From Galerina marginata (Eukaryota; Basidiomycota; Agaricomycetes; Agaricales; Galerinaceae), in NCBI GenBank assembly GCA_023014335.1, contig JAECYW010000022.1:744001-808000 (forward strand): a stretch of DNA of 64,000 nucleotides. Reading direction: 5' to 3'. The translations under genes were made by a program, and so were the position numbers. Numbering within the stretch: the first letter of the stretch is position 1; the number at the start of each line of letters is the position of its first letter. Positions 1 to 12,336 of this stretch are shown in pieces. A model generated the notes under the pieces. It saw only the letters and a program-made list of their open reading frames with translations. It ran no database searches and was not told the origin of the DNA.

Positions 1-2077
1 ACCATTGGGGTCGCTTGTTCGACCCTCGATAGCACCAAATTTTCGGATGAGCTGTCTTAAAATCTGCCCTGTCGTATCTTTCAGAAACGAATGCTTGGCG
101 AAATTCCTGCGCCTCCGAGACCTGGGTATTCTGAGGTGCACAATTCTTTCGGACATTTCTACACAATAAGTAATAATGCATACCTTTGAAAGAATTACTT
201 GGAAGTAATCGTCAAGTCGTGTGCTTCCAGAAATACTAAGGAATGTGCGGGCTTTTCTTTTTACGTGTTCCACATCACAGGGGTCATATAAAGTTGCACA
301 TATTTGTCCATAGGCGGCCTTCGATACCCTCGCTCGGACGAAATGGTCGAGGAAGAACGAGACAGCACCGTCGGAAACAGCCTTATTGCTAGGACGATTG
401 AGTCAGTCATAAACAATGTGTCAGGTTCACACAATAGCCACTTACATATGTTCCTCTGGTCGGACAACATTAAAATCTAGCTGAGCTTTGGTCAAACCCT
501 TGCAGACATTGTCAAAGAGCCAATCGCTCGCGGAAAAGCCTCCGACCATGATAACATGCTATTAATATTCAGTTCAGGAAACGTTATAGCAATAGAGGAA
601 TATTTACTGAAATCTTGTTGTGGGATATATTTTGCAGTTGCAGTACCACTTTGATAATAGAGTCAACTGAAGGTGTGAAGAACTGGGCCACGTCAGATCT
701 GCAGAGAAGGGTTAATCAAAGGGACAACAGACAGACGTCGAATGCCTACCCTGCCAACTTCAATTGACCAAACCGAATATTGTGTTTTGGGTCGTTGTCG
801 CGCGTTGATCCAAATTTGACGTATTGAGGTTCATCCGCATTCTTGAATCTTGGTTTGGTGGCCATGTCAAAGCAATGGACAATATGGTCGACGTCTTCGG
901 TGAACGACGAGTCTTCAAGGAAAGCTAAGATAAACCTGGTAAGGAGCATTCTTAGAATCTACTTTGACACGAACTTGTTAGGAACTTTTTCGCATAAAGG
1001 TTAACAAATACAGATCCACTAAGGAGGCCTAAGGTGATTCGAAATCAGACTAGATGGCAAATAAAGAAGAGGAGGGAGTGCACATTGAGCGACGGCAATT
1101 TCTTCAAATGATTTGTTGACATCTTTCACGTTCCTTCGATACGTGCTGATATCAATGGTTCCTCCACCTGCGTCGACGATTACGACACCTTCCCCTTTCT
1201 GTAAGAACATAGTCAGTCTCAGAAATACGACACATTTATATAACGTACCGCCATGGCGTTAAGAAGGACACCGTTTTGAATAGCAAAATGCAGACTGGCT
1301 TCTCCTTCAGTTACGAACGAAACGCGGCTATGACCGCTGGGGTTATTAGGTATCAACCCAGCCAGCACAGCTGCCCTACGCATTTGACCCTGTTCTTTAC
1401 CCTCCCAGCCGTTAGGATGGGATAGCACAAAGACTATGTCGCCTTTCACCGCCTTCCATAAGGTCGCACCATTGACATGACTATCTTGGATGTACCGAGA
1501 TGCGCAATGAAACAGATATTGAAGGAAATCAGCAAAGACCTGTACGGCTGTCTTGTTCGGTGGAAGAGGGGGAATTTTTTCAATGATGTTTTGCTCTCCG
1601 ACTGCCCGCGAGCGGAGGTGTAATTTAAACCTACACGGATGATATTTTCAGTGCACTACAAGACCTTAAAGGCGATGAAAATACCATTCTGCTTTAGACC
1701 AGTTCCCATCTTCCGCTGCGACACCTATTCCATCACACGTTGCTTCGGCGCCGACGGCTTGGACTTCACCATTCTTGTCGTAGTAGATGATGGTAGGAAT
1801 CTTTGAAGTGCCGCCCGTCTTTTCGTGTGCCGGAAACCTGCCCAGCGCATAAGAAATAAAGCGTCTAATCAATCTATAAGGTCGACAACCTTGTGACTCC
1901 TTTGATGACTGGGATCTGACCAGGATCGAGGATGCTACATTGAAAGGTGGTCAAAAGTGTGCTGTCGATGGTCATTGAAACATCATACCTGTAAGAAATA
2001 CCGCTGAAGGTAGTGCCAACATCGAAAGCAAGGACAAGCTTGCGGCGCGAACCCTTGTACACTGTGCGGGAGGACAT
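1..2077 (-). CDS. Hsp70-like (HSPA12-type) ATPase-domain protein, copy 1, 3' end outside window
   Basis: This is an actin/Hsp70-fold ATPase-like protein of the HSPA12 kind, a cytosolic family of unknown client range. The start at 2077 (MSSRTVYKGSRRK) is chosen because copies 2-5 begin at the equivalent place; the frame stays open a little upstream. The first exon carries the phosphate-1 motif FDVGTTFSGISY. Later exons carry FVLSHPNGWEG (about 1400), the phosphate-2 motif DAGGGTID (about 1160-1190) and the adenosine-type motif VGGFSASDWL (about 515-550). All are intact. The coding sequence is split by many introns of 50-60 nt, in the same places as in the other copies. The window starts inside the exon that encodes the WCYRG segment, so the last exons are missing here. 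A classical Hsp70 substrate-binding domain is not seen in the family. Function is unknown; the family call is secure. Confidence 0.85.
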
Positions 2078-2685
2078 GGGTGTATAACACAAAGAAGGAG
2101 TCAAAGAGAAAGTTGTGAAAGAGGAGATTATATATCGGTCACGTTTCTGCCGGGTGTTTTTGTAGTATGATTGCCAGCTTGTAGGGGCCTGACGGACGCG
2201 ACAGGCAGCCAGAAGGGTTGAAGTCCGGCCAAAGGAGCCCCCTTCCCCTCAAGAGGAGGTTTTGAGGTGCCGATAGCAATATGCCCTAGTGCCTATAAGC
2301 AGGCCAACTACTTGGCGCAGACCACTTCGAAGCTTCCAATATGATCTTGGGCTTTAACATGTGGTATCGGTCCAGGAGGCATATTGTTTGCTATTAGACA
2401 CCTACAATGAACTGAAATCAATTCTTAGCTGGAACATGAAGAATGAGGTTGAATGTTGAACATTGAAATGAGTCAGGAACAACAGGAAGATTCAATGACT
2501 GGCTGGTTATGTAATTAGTCCGCAGGTCACAATTTTTTCGTTATAATGGAATACAATGCCTGGGTCTGAGTATTGGATATTGAATGCTTGAGTTTGAGCA
2601 GCACTGGTAAGGAACTCAAAAAAACTGAACATAGCAATGAGATTTATATAGGGAAGGGAACCTTGACGAAAACAAGAATGTGACC
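2078..2685. other. Intergenic spacer between Hsp70-like copies 1 and 2
   Basis: This stretch holds the promoter side of copy 1 and the 3' flank of copy 2. Short ORFs here have no recognisable protein, and no repeat or RNA gene is visible. Confidence 0.5.
2127..2134 (-). promoter_or_regulatory. TATA-like box of Hsp70-like copy 1
   Basis: A TATATAAT-type run on the minus strand lies about 50 nt upstream of the start codon at 2077. Assignment rests on position and sequence only. Confidence 0.35.
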
Positions 2686-5235
2686 TCAAGGTTCGTTATC
2701 GTATACAATTTTTATTGCATGAGCGCTCCTAGAAATCAGTAAAATTCAGCGAAATTTATGTGGCATAGAGACGGTTTCAGAGCGCACCGCTTTTCAATTC
2801 CCTACAAGCAGAAATAAATCCGAGCATCAACAACATAATCTATGTCAGATAATGCAAAGGTGGAAGATGCCTACATCTTCTTGCCATGCAATCTGTGCCT
2901 TCAATTCGGTCAAGCCAAATAAAAGAACGACTTCATAGTCGACTTGGTAGTACGTTTGACCTGTTCGGCCTGTTTTCGGGGAGAATTCTAGATGTGAAAG
3001 GTCCACGGCGATGGAGCAGAGTCTCGAAAAATTCGCTATGAAAACGGTTAGCTGAGCCAAGGACAGATAATTCTTCCAATTGCAAACATTTGTCCTGGTC
3101 CCTCCATTTCGGGTGCTCCAGCGACCCGCGATAGCACCATACCGACGACGAAAATATCTGAAAATCTGAACGCTTTGCAGAGACTTGATAGTATCGTGCC
3201 CGGAATTCTTTGGTTTCTGAGACCTGCGTATTCTGCAGAAAATTTAGATGCAAATTTTGGGTTGTGCAATTAGGTTGGCAATTATAGTTACCTTCGACAA
3301 GATCACGGAGAACATGTCCGGTAAACGAGTTTCTCCAGTGAGGGGGCACGTGTGCTTCGTCGCTACCCTTTTCTGGTGTTCCGAGTCCTTTTCGTCGTAT
3401 GGAACTCGACAAATCACTCCACAAGTGAACTTCGACATGCGTGTCTGGACAAAATGATCGAGATAAAATGAAATAGCGCCATCTGCCACAGCCTTGTTTC
3501 TGCAGAACTGCTTGAGTTTGAGTTGACTTGAAAGTTTTGGAACCACCTACGCCTGTTCCTCGGGGCGGAAGACCTTCAACGAAGGGTCTGTGCGCATCAA
3601 GACGGTCGAAGTACTTTCGAAGAGCCAGTCGCTCGCAGCGAATCCACCAACGAAAACAACATGCTAAAAATTCCATACAGATATCAGTAAAGCACCTCAA
3701 GTAGCCATCTGGGCTCAAATAAAAAGATTGATATTAAACGTACCACTATCTTGTTACGGGACGTGCTTCTTTGCGTTAGGACTGACTGCAGGACAGCAGT
3801 AACAGAATCACGGAAAAAACCAGCGACGTCTGTCCTGTCGAGAGTTAGAACAAGATATCATTGAGCGAATCTTCAGTGCAATATCTACCCCTCGAGCTTC
3901 AATTGGCCCAACCGAATATTAAATTCGTCGTCGTTATCCCGCGTCGATCCAAATTTGATATACTGTGGCGACTGCTCGTCCCTGAATCGCAGTTTGGTTG
4001 TCTGATCGAAGCAACGTATAACGTGTTCAACGTCCTCCACGTATGGGGAATCCTTGAGAAACTCTAAGCGAGGTTGTGAATCGAGAAACCACAATGGGCA
4101 CACAAGTACCAACCATTCAGAAAGTTTTTCGCGTTCATGTTGACGAAGACGGATCCATGAAGGAGGCCTATTACGTTGGGTTTAGGTGGAAAGGCAAAAA
4201 GAAGGGAGTAAAGCAAACATTGGGAGGCCGCGACTTCTTCAAACACTTGACCTTGTTTGTCTGGATCTTGTCTATAAGCACTGACGTCGATAGTGCCTCC
4301 ACCCGCGTCAACTATAACGACGCCTTCTCCTTTCTTAAAAAACATTAGCATGAACAACAACGAGAGCTGATAAAAATATTACGCGAGCTTGAGACAGGAT
4401 GCCAGCCTGAATGGCGAAGTGAAGACTCGCTTCTCCCTCAGTCACAAAGGAAATCCGCGCGTGGCCACCTGCGTCGTCGGAGACGAGACCAGCTAGCACG
4501 GCAGCGCGGCGGATGTCTTTCTGTTCTTTACCTCCCCACCCATTAGGGTGTGAAAGGACGAAGTCGATCTTGTGTTCAACGGAAGCCCACAACACAGGCC
4601 CATTGAGGTGCGTTTCTTGGATATATTGCGACGCGCTATTGAAGAGGTACTTCAGGAAATCAGCGATAACTTGAACCACTGTCTTGTTCGGCGGAAGGGG
4701 TGGGATTTCATAGGTTGTATCGTTTCCAGAGGTGGCGTCGGAGCGGAGGTGAAGTTTGAACCTAATATAAGCACAACATCAGTACACCATTACGAAACGA
4801 TGAGTAAATGTAGCAGATACCACTTGGCTTCAAACCATTTGCCTTCCTCAGCCTCCAACTCAATCCCATCGCGCGTCGCCTCGGCGCCTGCTGCGCAAAC
4901 GTTACCTTTTGGGTCGTAGTAGACGACAGTTGGGACCTTGGATGCACCCCGAACGTTCCCTTGCAATGGGTATCTACATCGAATGTGTAATTAGAGATAA
5001 CACTGCTAAAAACATGATAGACAACCTACCGAGTAACAACCTTAATCTCTGGAACTTGCCCGGGGTCCAGAACACTGGAGAAATAGAGCTATGAGACGGT
5101 ATACGGGCTTTAAGTTTAAACTGAGGTTACGAACCTATACGAGATTCCGCTGAACGTCGTTCCGATATCAAACGCGAGGACTAGCTTGCGGGTGGTTCCT
5201 CGGTATTGCGCACGGGTTGGAGCTGACAACGGCAT
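2686..5235 (-). CDS. Hsp70-like (HSPA12-type) ATPase-domain protein, copy 2
   Basis: This is a complete paralogue of copy 1, starting MPLSAPTRAQYRG at 5235; an in-frame ATG also lies two codons upstream at 5241. Motifs seen are phosphate 1 (FDIGTTFSGISY), FVLSHPNGWGG, phosphate 2 (DAGGGTIDVSAY, about 4290-4320) and VGGFAASDWL (about 3625-3655). Exons then encode the ISFYLDHFVQTRMSKF and VWCYRG segments and TELKAQIAWQED. The 3' end was read by splicing. A small exon encodes GIEKR (about 2780-2795). An intron with acceptor TTCTAG follows, and the last exon encodes a tail containing IVYD, ending with a TGA at 2686. The same two small terminal exons fit copies 3, 4 and 5, which supports this model. 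About a dozen introns give a protein of roughly 600 residues. Its nucleotide-binding motifs look functional. Confidence 0.85.
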
Positions 5236-5776
5236 GGTCATAGCGTTGGGTTGTGCAGGCTGCAGAAAGATTGTTCGAATTTGAGAGCATCCGACTCATC
5301 GACGACAATTATAGGCCTTTCTTATCAGGACGACTTTCACAGATCCCGGCGCTTAAAGAATCGAATTAGACGGCAAAGAGTAAAATTGGCCAGACGAAAG
5401 GGAATTGTGAGGCGACCAGAGACCACAAGGCTGCCTAGAAGACTGCCTCATGTTGGAGTCTTGCCAGTGAGGATAGCGCCGCCATAGAAGATAATCAAGA
5501 AGCCCCCTCCCTCAGAAAAAATTTCCGTCTTGCAATTCAGGACATCCACGGGCTTTTCGTTCGCGTTCAATCCAGGTTCAGCGTTCAACGTTCAACGTTC
5601 AACATCGAGGTTGTGTTCAAGGACTAACCCAATTAATTTTTGTCCATTTAAGATTTACGTAATTTGACATATTACTTATCCGCCTGATATGTGCCCCTTC
5701 CTTTTGACCTTTGACAGCCATTGAGCACCTCCTAAAGCTTTGTAACAGGGCACTTACAGTCCGAGAGGGATTCAGA
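5236..5776. other. Divergent intergenic region, Hsp70-like copy 2 and REX4-type gene
   Basis: This spacer lies between two divergent genes and so holds both promoters. Around 5575-5605 there is a short run of tandem GTTCAAC-like units. No gene or RNA is recognisable. Confidence 0.4.
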
Positions 5777-7274
5777 ATGTCGGTGGGATCCTCTTCCAAA
5801 GGAAAATCAGTGCCCTCGTCCAACTGGTTTGCTCTCCGAAAGGTAGACACTATTTTTGTGCATTTCTCGGACCAGTTGACGTTGAACTATTTAGCAACTC
5901 AATGCAGAGAAAAGACCATCGACGAGCGCCAATGCTCAAGAAACTCAGTACGAAAGCAGGAAAAGAAAGCGCCAGAAGTTGGACGTCTCGCCTCATGGCT
6001 CTTCCAAGAACCACTTCTCGAAGCTTTCAATAGCCTCAGATGGCCCTCTTTCCCCAGGTTCTTCTGGAATCTCTGTTTCTGTGGATCCTTCGACTACACA
6101 TGCCGGTTTAAAGAATGGCGAATCCATTGAGGCGTTGCAGCAGATGACCTTAGGGCATATCGAATACACGGATGCCCATAAACTGTGAGTAGGTTCTGGT
6201 AATTCATGGTTCATGCGTGTACGTCCTCATGGAGCGTCTTTGCAGACCAGGAAAATACCTTGCCCTTGATTGCGAGATGGTGGGGGTGGGTATAGAAGGC
6301 TCGGAATCGTCGCTGGCTCGTGTGAGCTTGGTCAACTTCTACGGGGCAGTCATCGTGGACGAGTTTGTCAGGCAGAAAGAGCGCATCGTCGACTATCGAA
6401 CGCAATGGAGTGGCATCAGAGAAGCAGATATGGTCAACGGTAGGTAATACCGTTGCTCGTTATTTTTGGAAGTTGGTGCTGAATCTAAATAAGCTAAACC
6501 GTTCGAGGAGGTACAGAAGAGGGTATCGGATTTGTTGAAAGACAAAATCTTGATCGGACATGCAGTTCATAACGATCTGAAAGTCTGTCGCTTTTTCTCA
6601 TCTTTTGCCTATACATCCTAAACTCTACATACAGGCATTACTACTCTCGCATCCTCGACCACAGACACGAGATACCCAAATTTATGCCCACAAATTCAAG
6701 CTCAACAAAACTCGATACATAGCCCTTCGGAATCTTGTTAAAGCCGAAATTGGGCTCACAATTCAAAGCGGAGAGCATTCAAGTGTACGACCTTCATCGT
6801 CTCGGCTACGCAAATCTAATATCTTTATTTCAGATAACTGATGCCCGAGCAACGATGGCTGTATATCGTCTCCACAAAAAGGAATGGGAAATAGGAAGTC
6901 GTCCTCCACCCAAGCCATCAACTTCGAGCGCCGCTACTATCAACACTACGATACCCAGCAAGCGAAAGGAGCAAGAGGCGGTTTCTGACCCAGAACCGGC
7001 AACCGACGTAGAATCAACGAGCAAACCACTAGCAAAGTTGCTATCAAAAGGAAGAGGAAAGGCACCTCGGAAGGATCGCTCAAAATCAGAATACCCAGGC
7101 GGTGGCAGGAAAGGCGTAAGCTCGGGATTGTCAACGGTTATCCGACATGTGGGAGGAAAACCGGCTGGTTCAAAAGGAGAGCAAACGGTTCCTGAATGGT
7201 GGAAAGAACTGCCTGGGGGTGTTGCTTTCGGCAGTAGTTCGAAGGGGTCAATCACGATTGGGATGAAGAGATAG
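5777..7274 (+). CDS. REX4: REX4-type RNA exonuclease (DEDD 3'-5' exonuclease)
   Basis: This is a nuclear/nucleolar 3'-5' exonuclease of the Rex4 family, which acts in pre-rRNA processing. The start at 5777 (MSVGSSSKGK) leads to a basic, low-complexity N-terminus. Introns read by eye are near 5841-5894, 6187-6245, 6441-6493, 6583-6635 and 6784-6833. Splicing gives the exonuclease core: GKYLALDCEMVGVG (first acidic pair, about 6250-6290), the segment running into ILIGHAVHNDLK, then LLLSHP, the FKLNKTRYIALRNLV region and GEHSSITDARATMAVYRLH (last catalytic block, ending near 6880). Joining across the intron at 6784 restores the ITDARATM motif exactly, which supports that junction. The C-terminal 120 residues are lysine-, serine- and glycine-rich, typical of nucleolar proteins. 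The order of motifs matches the family. The gene looks intact. Confidence 0.9.
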
Positions 7275-7612
7275 GTGACTGCTTTTCTTGTTTAATACCA
7301 CCACTCTCCAGGGCAGCCCCAGTCATGTCGATTTATGAATAACAACGATTTAATCTGGTTGACAACCTCTGATATTGCCCTTTGTCCAATGAGATCTTGC
7401 ACGTTATCAGATAAGATACTCCGTGAGAAAGATCCATTCAAGCAGCCGTGATCGCGTCAACCTTTGCAATTCCCAACCATGGACGCCATTCACTGCTCCG
7501 TATTTTTGTTCGTTTCGTATCCTCCCTTCTTGTCACCCGGGGCCATCGAGGCAGCGGAATCCTGGAATATTTTTCTAAATTCCAACTGCCGCACTAAACA
7601 AAAACATCGGCG
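7275..7612. other. Intergenic, REX4-type gene to mitochondrial carrier
   Basis: This is a 338-bp spacer between two genes in the same direction. It is presumed to hold the terminator of the first and the promoter of the second; no clear motif is seen. Confidence 0.4.
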
Positions 7613-9160
7613 ATGAAACAGAACAGCCAAGCTACGATTAATGAACTCCTGGCTGGAAGTGTTGGAGGCGCTGCCCAGGTTTTGGTCGGACAGCCATTGG
7701 ATACGATTAAGACGCGGGCTCAGGTCGCACCCAGTTCAGTGAATTTTTGTTGTAATCTATGGTAAATCCTGACCTCAATGAATTTTAGAGGGTATGTTTG
7801 TGAGTAATCCTCACGATATTGCAGAGTGATATTGACCAGTCAGTTGGTTGGGCATAGACAGGGCCTATGGACATCCTGAAGCAGACCCTGAGGAATGAAG
7901 GATTCTTTGCTCTATACAAAGGTATGCTACCTGGTTAAATCATGTTCAATCAACCCAAACATCCTCCAACTAGGCATGGCCAGCCCCCTACTCGGAATCG
8001 CAGGTGTCAACTCGCTTCTCTTCGCCTCATACGGAATCTCAAAACGCATCATCTCGCCCTTCCCTCAACTATCCATCAAAGAAATAGCCCTAGCAGGTGC
8101 CATGGCCGGAGCAGCCAACGCTATCCTCGCCAGTCCAGGTGAGGCCTGTTCTCGTTCAGCGTCATCGCAGGACAAGGCATGAGGTCGGAAAGCTAAAATC
8201 GAACAAAGTCGAAATGTTCAAGGTGCGGATGCAAGGCCAATATGGAGCAGCCACCGACAAACGGCTTTCAGCAGTCGTCAGCGAGATGTGGAGGGACTGG
8301 GGGTTCAGAAAAGGTGTAATGAGGGGTTATTGGGTTACTGTTGCTCGTGAAATTCCTGCCTACGCCGGGTAAGTAGTCTTTGCTGGTCTTTACTAGATAC
8401 TGACTATTTCCAGATTCTATGCAGGTGACTTTCTTCACAAGCTCGAAATATTACAACTTTAAGAACTTCCTAGCCTTCGAATTTTCAAAACGAAATTTCA
8501 GCAGCAGATATGGCTCTGATTTACCAGTGTGGGCACTCCTTGCGAGCGGATCGACAGGCGGGGTATGTTCATCAACCGAATAATGCAGCATTGTATTAAT
8601 CGTTCCCCCCCCGAATTCTTAGATTGCCTACTGGCTCTCATGTTACCCACTAGGTACGATTTTCTACATTTCAATCCGCTTACAGTGTACCAAAACCTTG
8701 GTTATCGGACAGACGTAGTGAAATCTCGCATCCAGCTGCGGTCAACACCGCCGACGGGCACTCCTGTACAATACATTGCGCATGAGCTCAAGACGATCGT
8801 CCAAGAATCAGGCGTGTAAGTTCGACAACTATTTTCACTATCGTCCTTTCTCCCAGCTGACTGAGATGGGCAGAGCTGGCTTATTCCGTGGTCTATCTCC
8901 TTCGCGTAGGTTCCTCTCGCTTGTCGACTGTTCTGATACTGAATATCGTGTTGACTGTCATACAGTTCTTCGAAGGTGGGTTTCTTGCAGTTTCTATCAA
9001 TGGATGTCGGCTGAATTTTAAACTGTGAATAGTATACCCGCTGCGGCAAGCACCTTTGCCGCCTTCGAGCTAACTCGAGGTTTGTCGTTCAGATTTATTC
9101 GTCGTCTTTCCTCGTCTTATACATTGTCTAGAATACCTGGAGAAGGTCACAGGGGTCTAG
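7613..9160 (+). CDS. Mitochondrial carrier (SLC25), carnitine/YMC1-like
   Basis: This is an inner-membrane solute carrier of the SLC25 family. All three carrier signatures can be read after splicing: QPLDTIK (repeat 1), SPVEMFK (repeat 2) and YPLDVVK (repeat 3), with LLAGSVGGAAQVLVG at the N-terminus and GLSPSLLRSIPAAAS near the end. It starts at ATG 7613 and stops TAG at 9160. At least nine introns interrupt it, and three exons are only 10-11 nt long: 7789-7799, 8414-8424 and 8966-8975. Each is required to restore a conserved carrier motif. The intron at about 8657-8711 splits the PLD codon of repeat 3 and splices cleanly. The first donor (7734, GTTCAG) is weak. Pattern similarity suggests carnitine/acylcarnitine or YMC1-type substrates (oleate, glycine and related transport), but the substrate cannot be fixed from sequence alone. 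Confidence 0.88.
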
Positions 9161-9219
9161 GATGCGCCTCGAACAACTCGATATTGTAGCTGGGACATTG
9201 TCCCATTCAACAACCATAT

Positions 9220-10022
9220 TTATTGCCAGGTGGTCGGGTAAGAAATAACCACTGCCTCTTTCTCCGGCCTCTTGCATTCCGGATATAGTTTACAAACGAG
9301 ATGGGATATGATACCCAACACACCGCATACGGTTGTCTGACTAAAATCTTTGGCTTGTAAAACCACAGAGAGTAGAATTCCACCTAGAGTATTCCCTGGT
9401 CTACGTCTTCCTTTTCCCAAGTTGCTCAATAGGTTCATGCAGGCGGTTATACATGCCAACCAATGCCGAGCCCAGTTGTACCCCTGCCTGAAATGTTTAT
9501 CAGTCAACGACGTAATCACGAATGGATACAGATAAAACTCACCCGTGCATGAAATATCAACTCTTTAGCTTGTCTCCGATACGCGTTCCGCATCCTGCGG
9601 AGGCGGTACACATCACAGAAGGACCTCACATTATTCTCTGCTACGATGAGCTTTTCTCGCCGCCGCAGCAACCTGATTCAGACGTTCGAGGTTCAGAGTC
9701 TGCGGGACACAAAAGAAATAACGCATCACTCTTCAAAGCCATCCAAGTACGTCTGAACTTCCCTGCGATATGTGGCCTCGAACTTGGGGTTTTGCTCACA
9801 CCCGGAGATGCCAGGCGGGGCTTCGCGAGTGAGGTCAGCGACTCTTTGAAATTTAGAGATATCGTAGCGTGATATTATCGCGTCGATTGCAAGTAGAGCC
9901 GCCATTCTCTGAGCGGTCTTTACAGTGAACGTCGTGTCTCTATTTGTGCTTGACTCGGCGGTATGCTCCTTCGTCCCAACAGCTGGCTCGCGCGTGTCTC
10001 GGGCCTTGTCGTTGTCGCTCAT
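9220..10022 (-). CDS. Small conserved-looking hypothetical protein, three exons
   Basis: I do not recognise this gene. The start is ATG 10022, with a charged N-terminus (MSDNDKARDTREPAVG). Exon 1 contains a helical stretch around AQRMAALLAIDAIISRYD and ends near 9735. An intron with acceptor CTGAATCAG leads to a basic middle exon (ELLRRREKLIVAENN to QAKELIFHARQ, about 9542-9687). An intron with donor GTGAGT leads to the last exon with two weakly hydrophobic stretches (WLACITACMNLL and GGILLSVVLQAK) and a TAA/TAG end at 9220. The spliced protein is about 240 residues. Its 3' end lies 60 bp from the end of the convergent carrier gene. It could be a small organellar membrane protein, but this is a guess. 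Codon pattern and clean splicing argue for a real gene. Confidence 0.6.
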
Positions 10023-10182
10023 GTTTGAATGAACAGGAATTGAGGAGGCTTGGATGGAGATCTAAATAAAGGTTGGGCATTGAATGGCCATGTCTAAGAC
10101 ATATCATGCACTATGCAAGGCTATCAGTACTCACTACACGAATGATCTACATCAACGTAAAGTAAAGGAGGCAATGCAAACA

Positions 10183-11741
10183 TTAATAGGGTTTGATGTC
10201 GAAGGGATCCTCATTGTCGTGGAAGTGCTCAAAATTGCGTTCTCCAGGTGGCCAAAGTTGAGAGAATGGGTTGTCCTCGACATCCATTATTTCAATATTA
10301 CATGTTTCCGTGAAAACGTCGTATTCTGGAGAGAAATCCCGTCTCCATTGCTTATCCAAACGGTTGAATATCCGGACAGTGAGGTCGTTCTTGCACCGAG
10401 ATTTTGCAAATTGCAAAAAAGCTCCATTGTCGTCACCTTCCATGAAGTCAAAATTGCAAGTGAGGACCTTCACTTTACTCCAATAAATTCTCTTTAAAGT
10501 TCCTCGCTGTTTTGAAGCAGCGAGAATATGGCTAGAGAAGAGGCTTCTTCTGAGATTAGGACTTCCGTGGCGGATTCCGTCATCTGCGCAAAATACCATG
10601 CTCCTGAGGGTGTATCCACTGTGATATTAATCAAGGTCACTGATTGTAGAGAGGGAAACACGTAGGGCTCTGAAGAAGCTCCAGCCCATTCCAGAAAATC
10701 ATGGTTCTGGATGATGATTGTCTGAAGTAATGGGGCTCGAAGCTGGGGCAACAGCAGTGGCATACCCCCATATTCGCTACAACGAAGGTGTTTGAGTTTG
10801 GTCATCGTGATTTGGCCGGTCAAGCTAGGTTCAGGGCAATCAAAAGTATCGCCGACCAGGGATAAATTTTCTAACCACGGAAGTGCTAGAATGTGCTGAA
10901 ATGTCGACCAGGGAAAAGCAAATACTGTGCCAGCATGTGGACTTTCTAGGCGAAGTGTAGTGATATTGGATAGTGAAGGTAAGCAGGTCACACTTGAGCA
11001 GTCTAATATTACGGACTGCAGTTTCGGAGCGCCATTGGTGAAGATGGTAGGATCTAGATTGCTCACAAGGTCATGCGACCCAGAGAAACCCAATACTTTA
11101 CATGTGAAGGCAAAATGTTCGAGGTTGGGAGCACAGACATGCTCGATCTCGTGAAGGAGGTGAAGGAGGGAGTCTTCTCCGGCGGCAAATACTGAGAACA
11201 TTTTCCACCGCTCTACATGCTCTAAAGTCTTCTCCAGTAAAGCGAATTCGTTGTCGATGTGAGTTTTCCTAAAATCTAGCCATAACTCCAAACCCTGCGG
11301 CACCGACCTCTGCAAATACGAATCCAACCGATCCAGATCGCGAAGAAGGATATTTGGGCTAACGTAGCAAACTCTTGTCCATAGACGAGGATACGCGAGG
11401 GAGATAGTTCGCCATTGGGAACAAACATGGGAGGCAGTGATTTCGAAGAAAGGCTCAGTGTGGTGCGGTACATGATAACCGAGAGCAAATTGGAAGATGA
11501 GGCATGTAACCTCCGTTGGTAGCGCTAACAAAGCGACACATGTATTGTGGATCGCAGCGTGTTCAGCCTCGATCTGGATGAGTTCCTGCTTGATTTCCTC
11601 GATGCGACAGGTAAGGAGCTTCAGTTCTGCTTTGCGTTTCAACTTCCTTTGGTTTAATTCGGATAATTTAGCTTCCTTGCTCGAGTCCAGCCGGTTGCGT
11701 GACATTTTTGTGAGCGACTGTGTTTTGGGGCTATGAAGCAT
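10183..11741 (-). CDS. F-box-like / leucine-rich protein with interrupted reading frame
   Basis: This is a typical agaricomycete F-box-like protein, a family that recruits substrates to SCF ubiquitin ligases. The start is ATG 11741, with an internal alternative at 11705. An N-terminal coiled coil (residues about 25-65) precedes the F-box region (ALPTEVTCLIFQFAL, then ASHVCSQWRTISLAYPRLW). Leucine-rich repeat-like segments follow. The main frame stops at 10494 after LLQNSEEL. The neighbouring frame then continues as convincing coding sequence (KRIYWSKVKVLTCNF...) to a stop at 10183. Two readings are possible: a one-base loss in the T run at about 10496-10500, or a 65-nt intron (10532-10596, donor GTATTT, branch CTAAT, acceptor CTCTAG) that removes part of the frame. 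The frameshift reading gives the more family-like protein, since LLQNSEEL plus KRIYW resembles a normal repeat. Family call is good; the 3' structure is unresolved. Confidence 0.75.
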
Positions 11742-12336
11742 ATCAGAAAGTTGTAATTTGGGTTACAATGCACTCCGTACTTGAAAGGGGGGAAAGAAAA
11801 CTATTTCCTAAGGGTCCTAGTTTGCTTTGTAGAGAGATAAGAGTTCGAGGGAAAATGAAACAAGAGCTAAGCGCCAACAAATCCGAGCACGACTTGGAGA
11901 AATTTTGTTGGAGTTCAAACAGTAACTTGAACTTGCCAGTGAGTGCGGTGAAGAAAAGAGCGTGGGAGGTTTGTGACAATCCCTCCGGATGACATTCGCG
12001 GTCACGCCAGCTTTGCGCCTGCTCGACCGTCGACGCGCCTCCAAGCCTTGTCAGATCCCAGCTGCTAGGGTAGGCCTAATTGGCCTAATCTAGCGTCATT
12101 GTGACGCTTTTGGTGAAGTAAAGCAGTTCGCTACGGAAGCCGCAAGTGACAATAAAAAGCACCGCTGACCCACAGAACAGAGTTAATGATCGGGGGCGCT
12201 TCAAGTTGCTTCCTATAACAGAGTCGACAACGCGTACGCGCACTACATTCGAATCAGAGGTGAGGATGAAACGAGGTGCGATTATGGCTGTAAGTTACCT
12301 TGGTATAGACACTGTTTTGCTTTCCTGACTGAAATT
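11742..12336. other. Spacer with no clear gene upstream of the kinase fragment
   Basis: This holds the F-box gene promoter. Short ORFs at 12146-12328 run into the kinase-like fragment but show no kinase motif I can recognise, so any upstream exon is uncertain. Confidence 0.35.

Noticed and set aside
5575..5610. GTTCAAC repeats as heat-shock elements for Hsp70-like copy 2
   Set aside because: The units lack the alternating TTC/GAA pattern of a heat-shock element.
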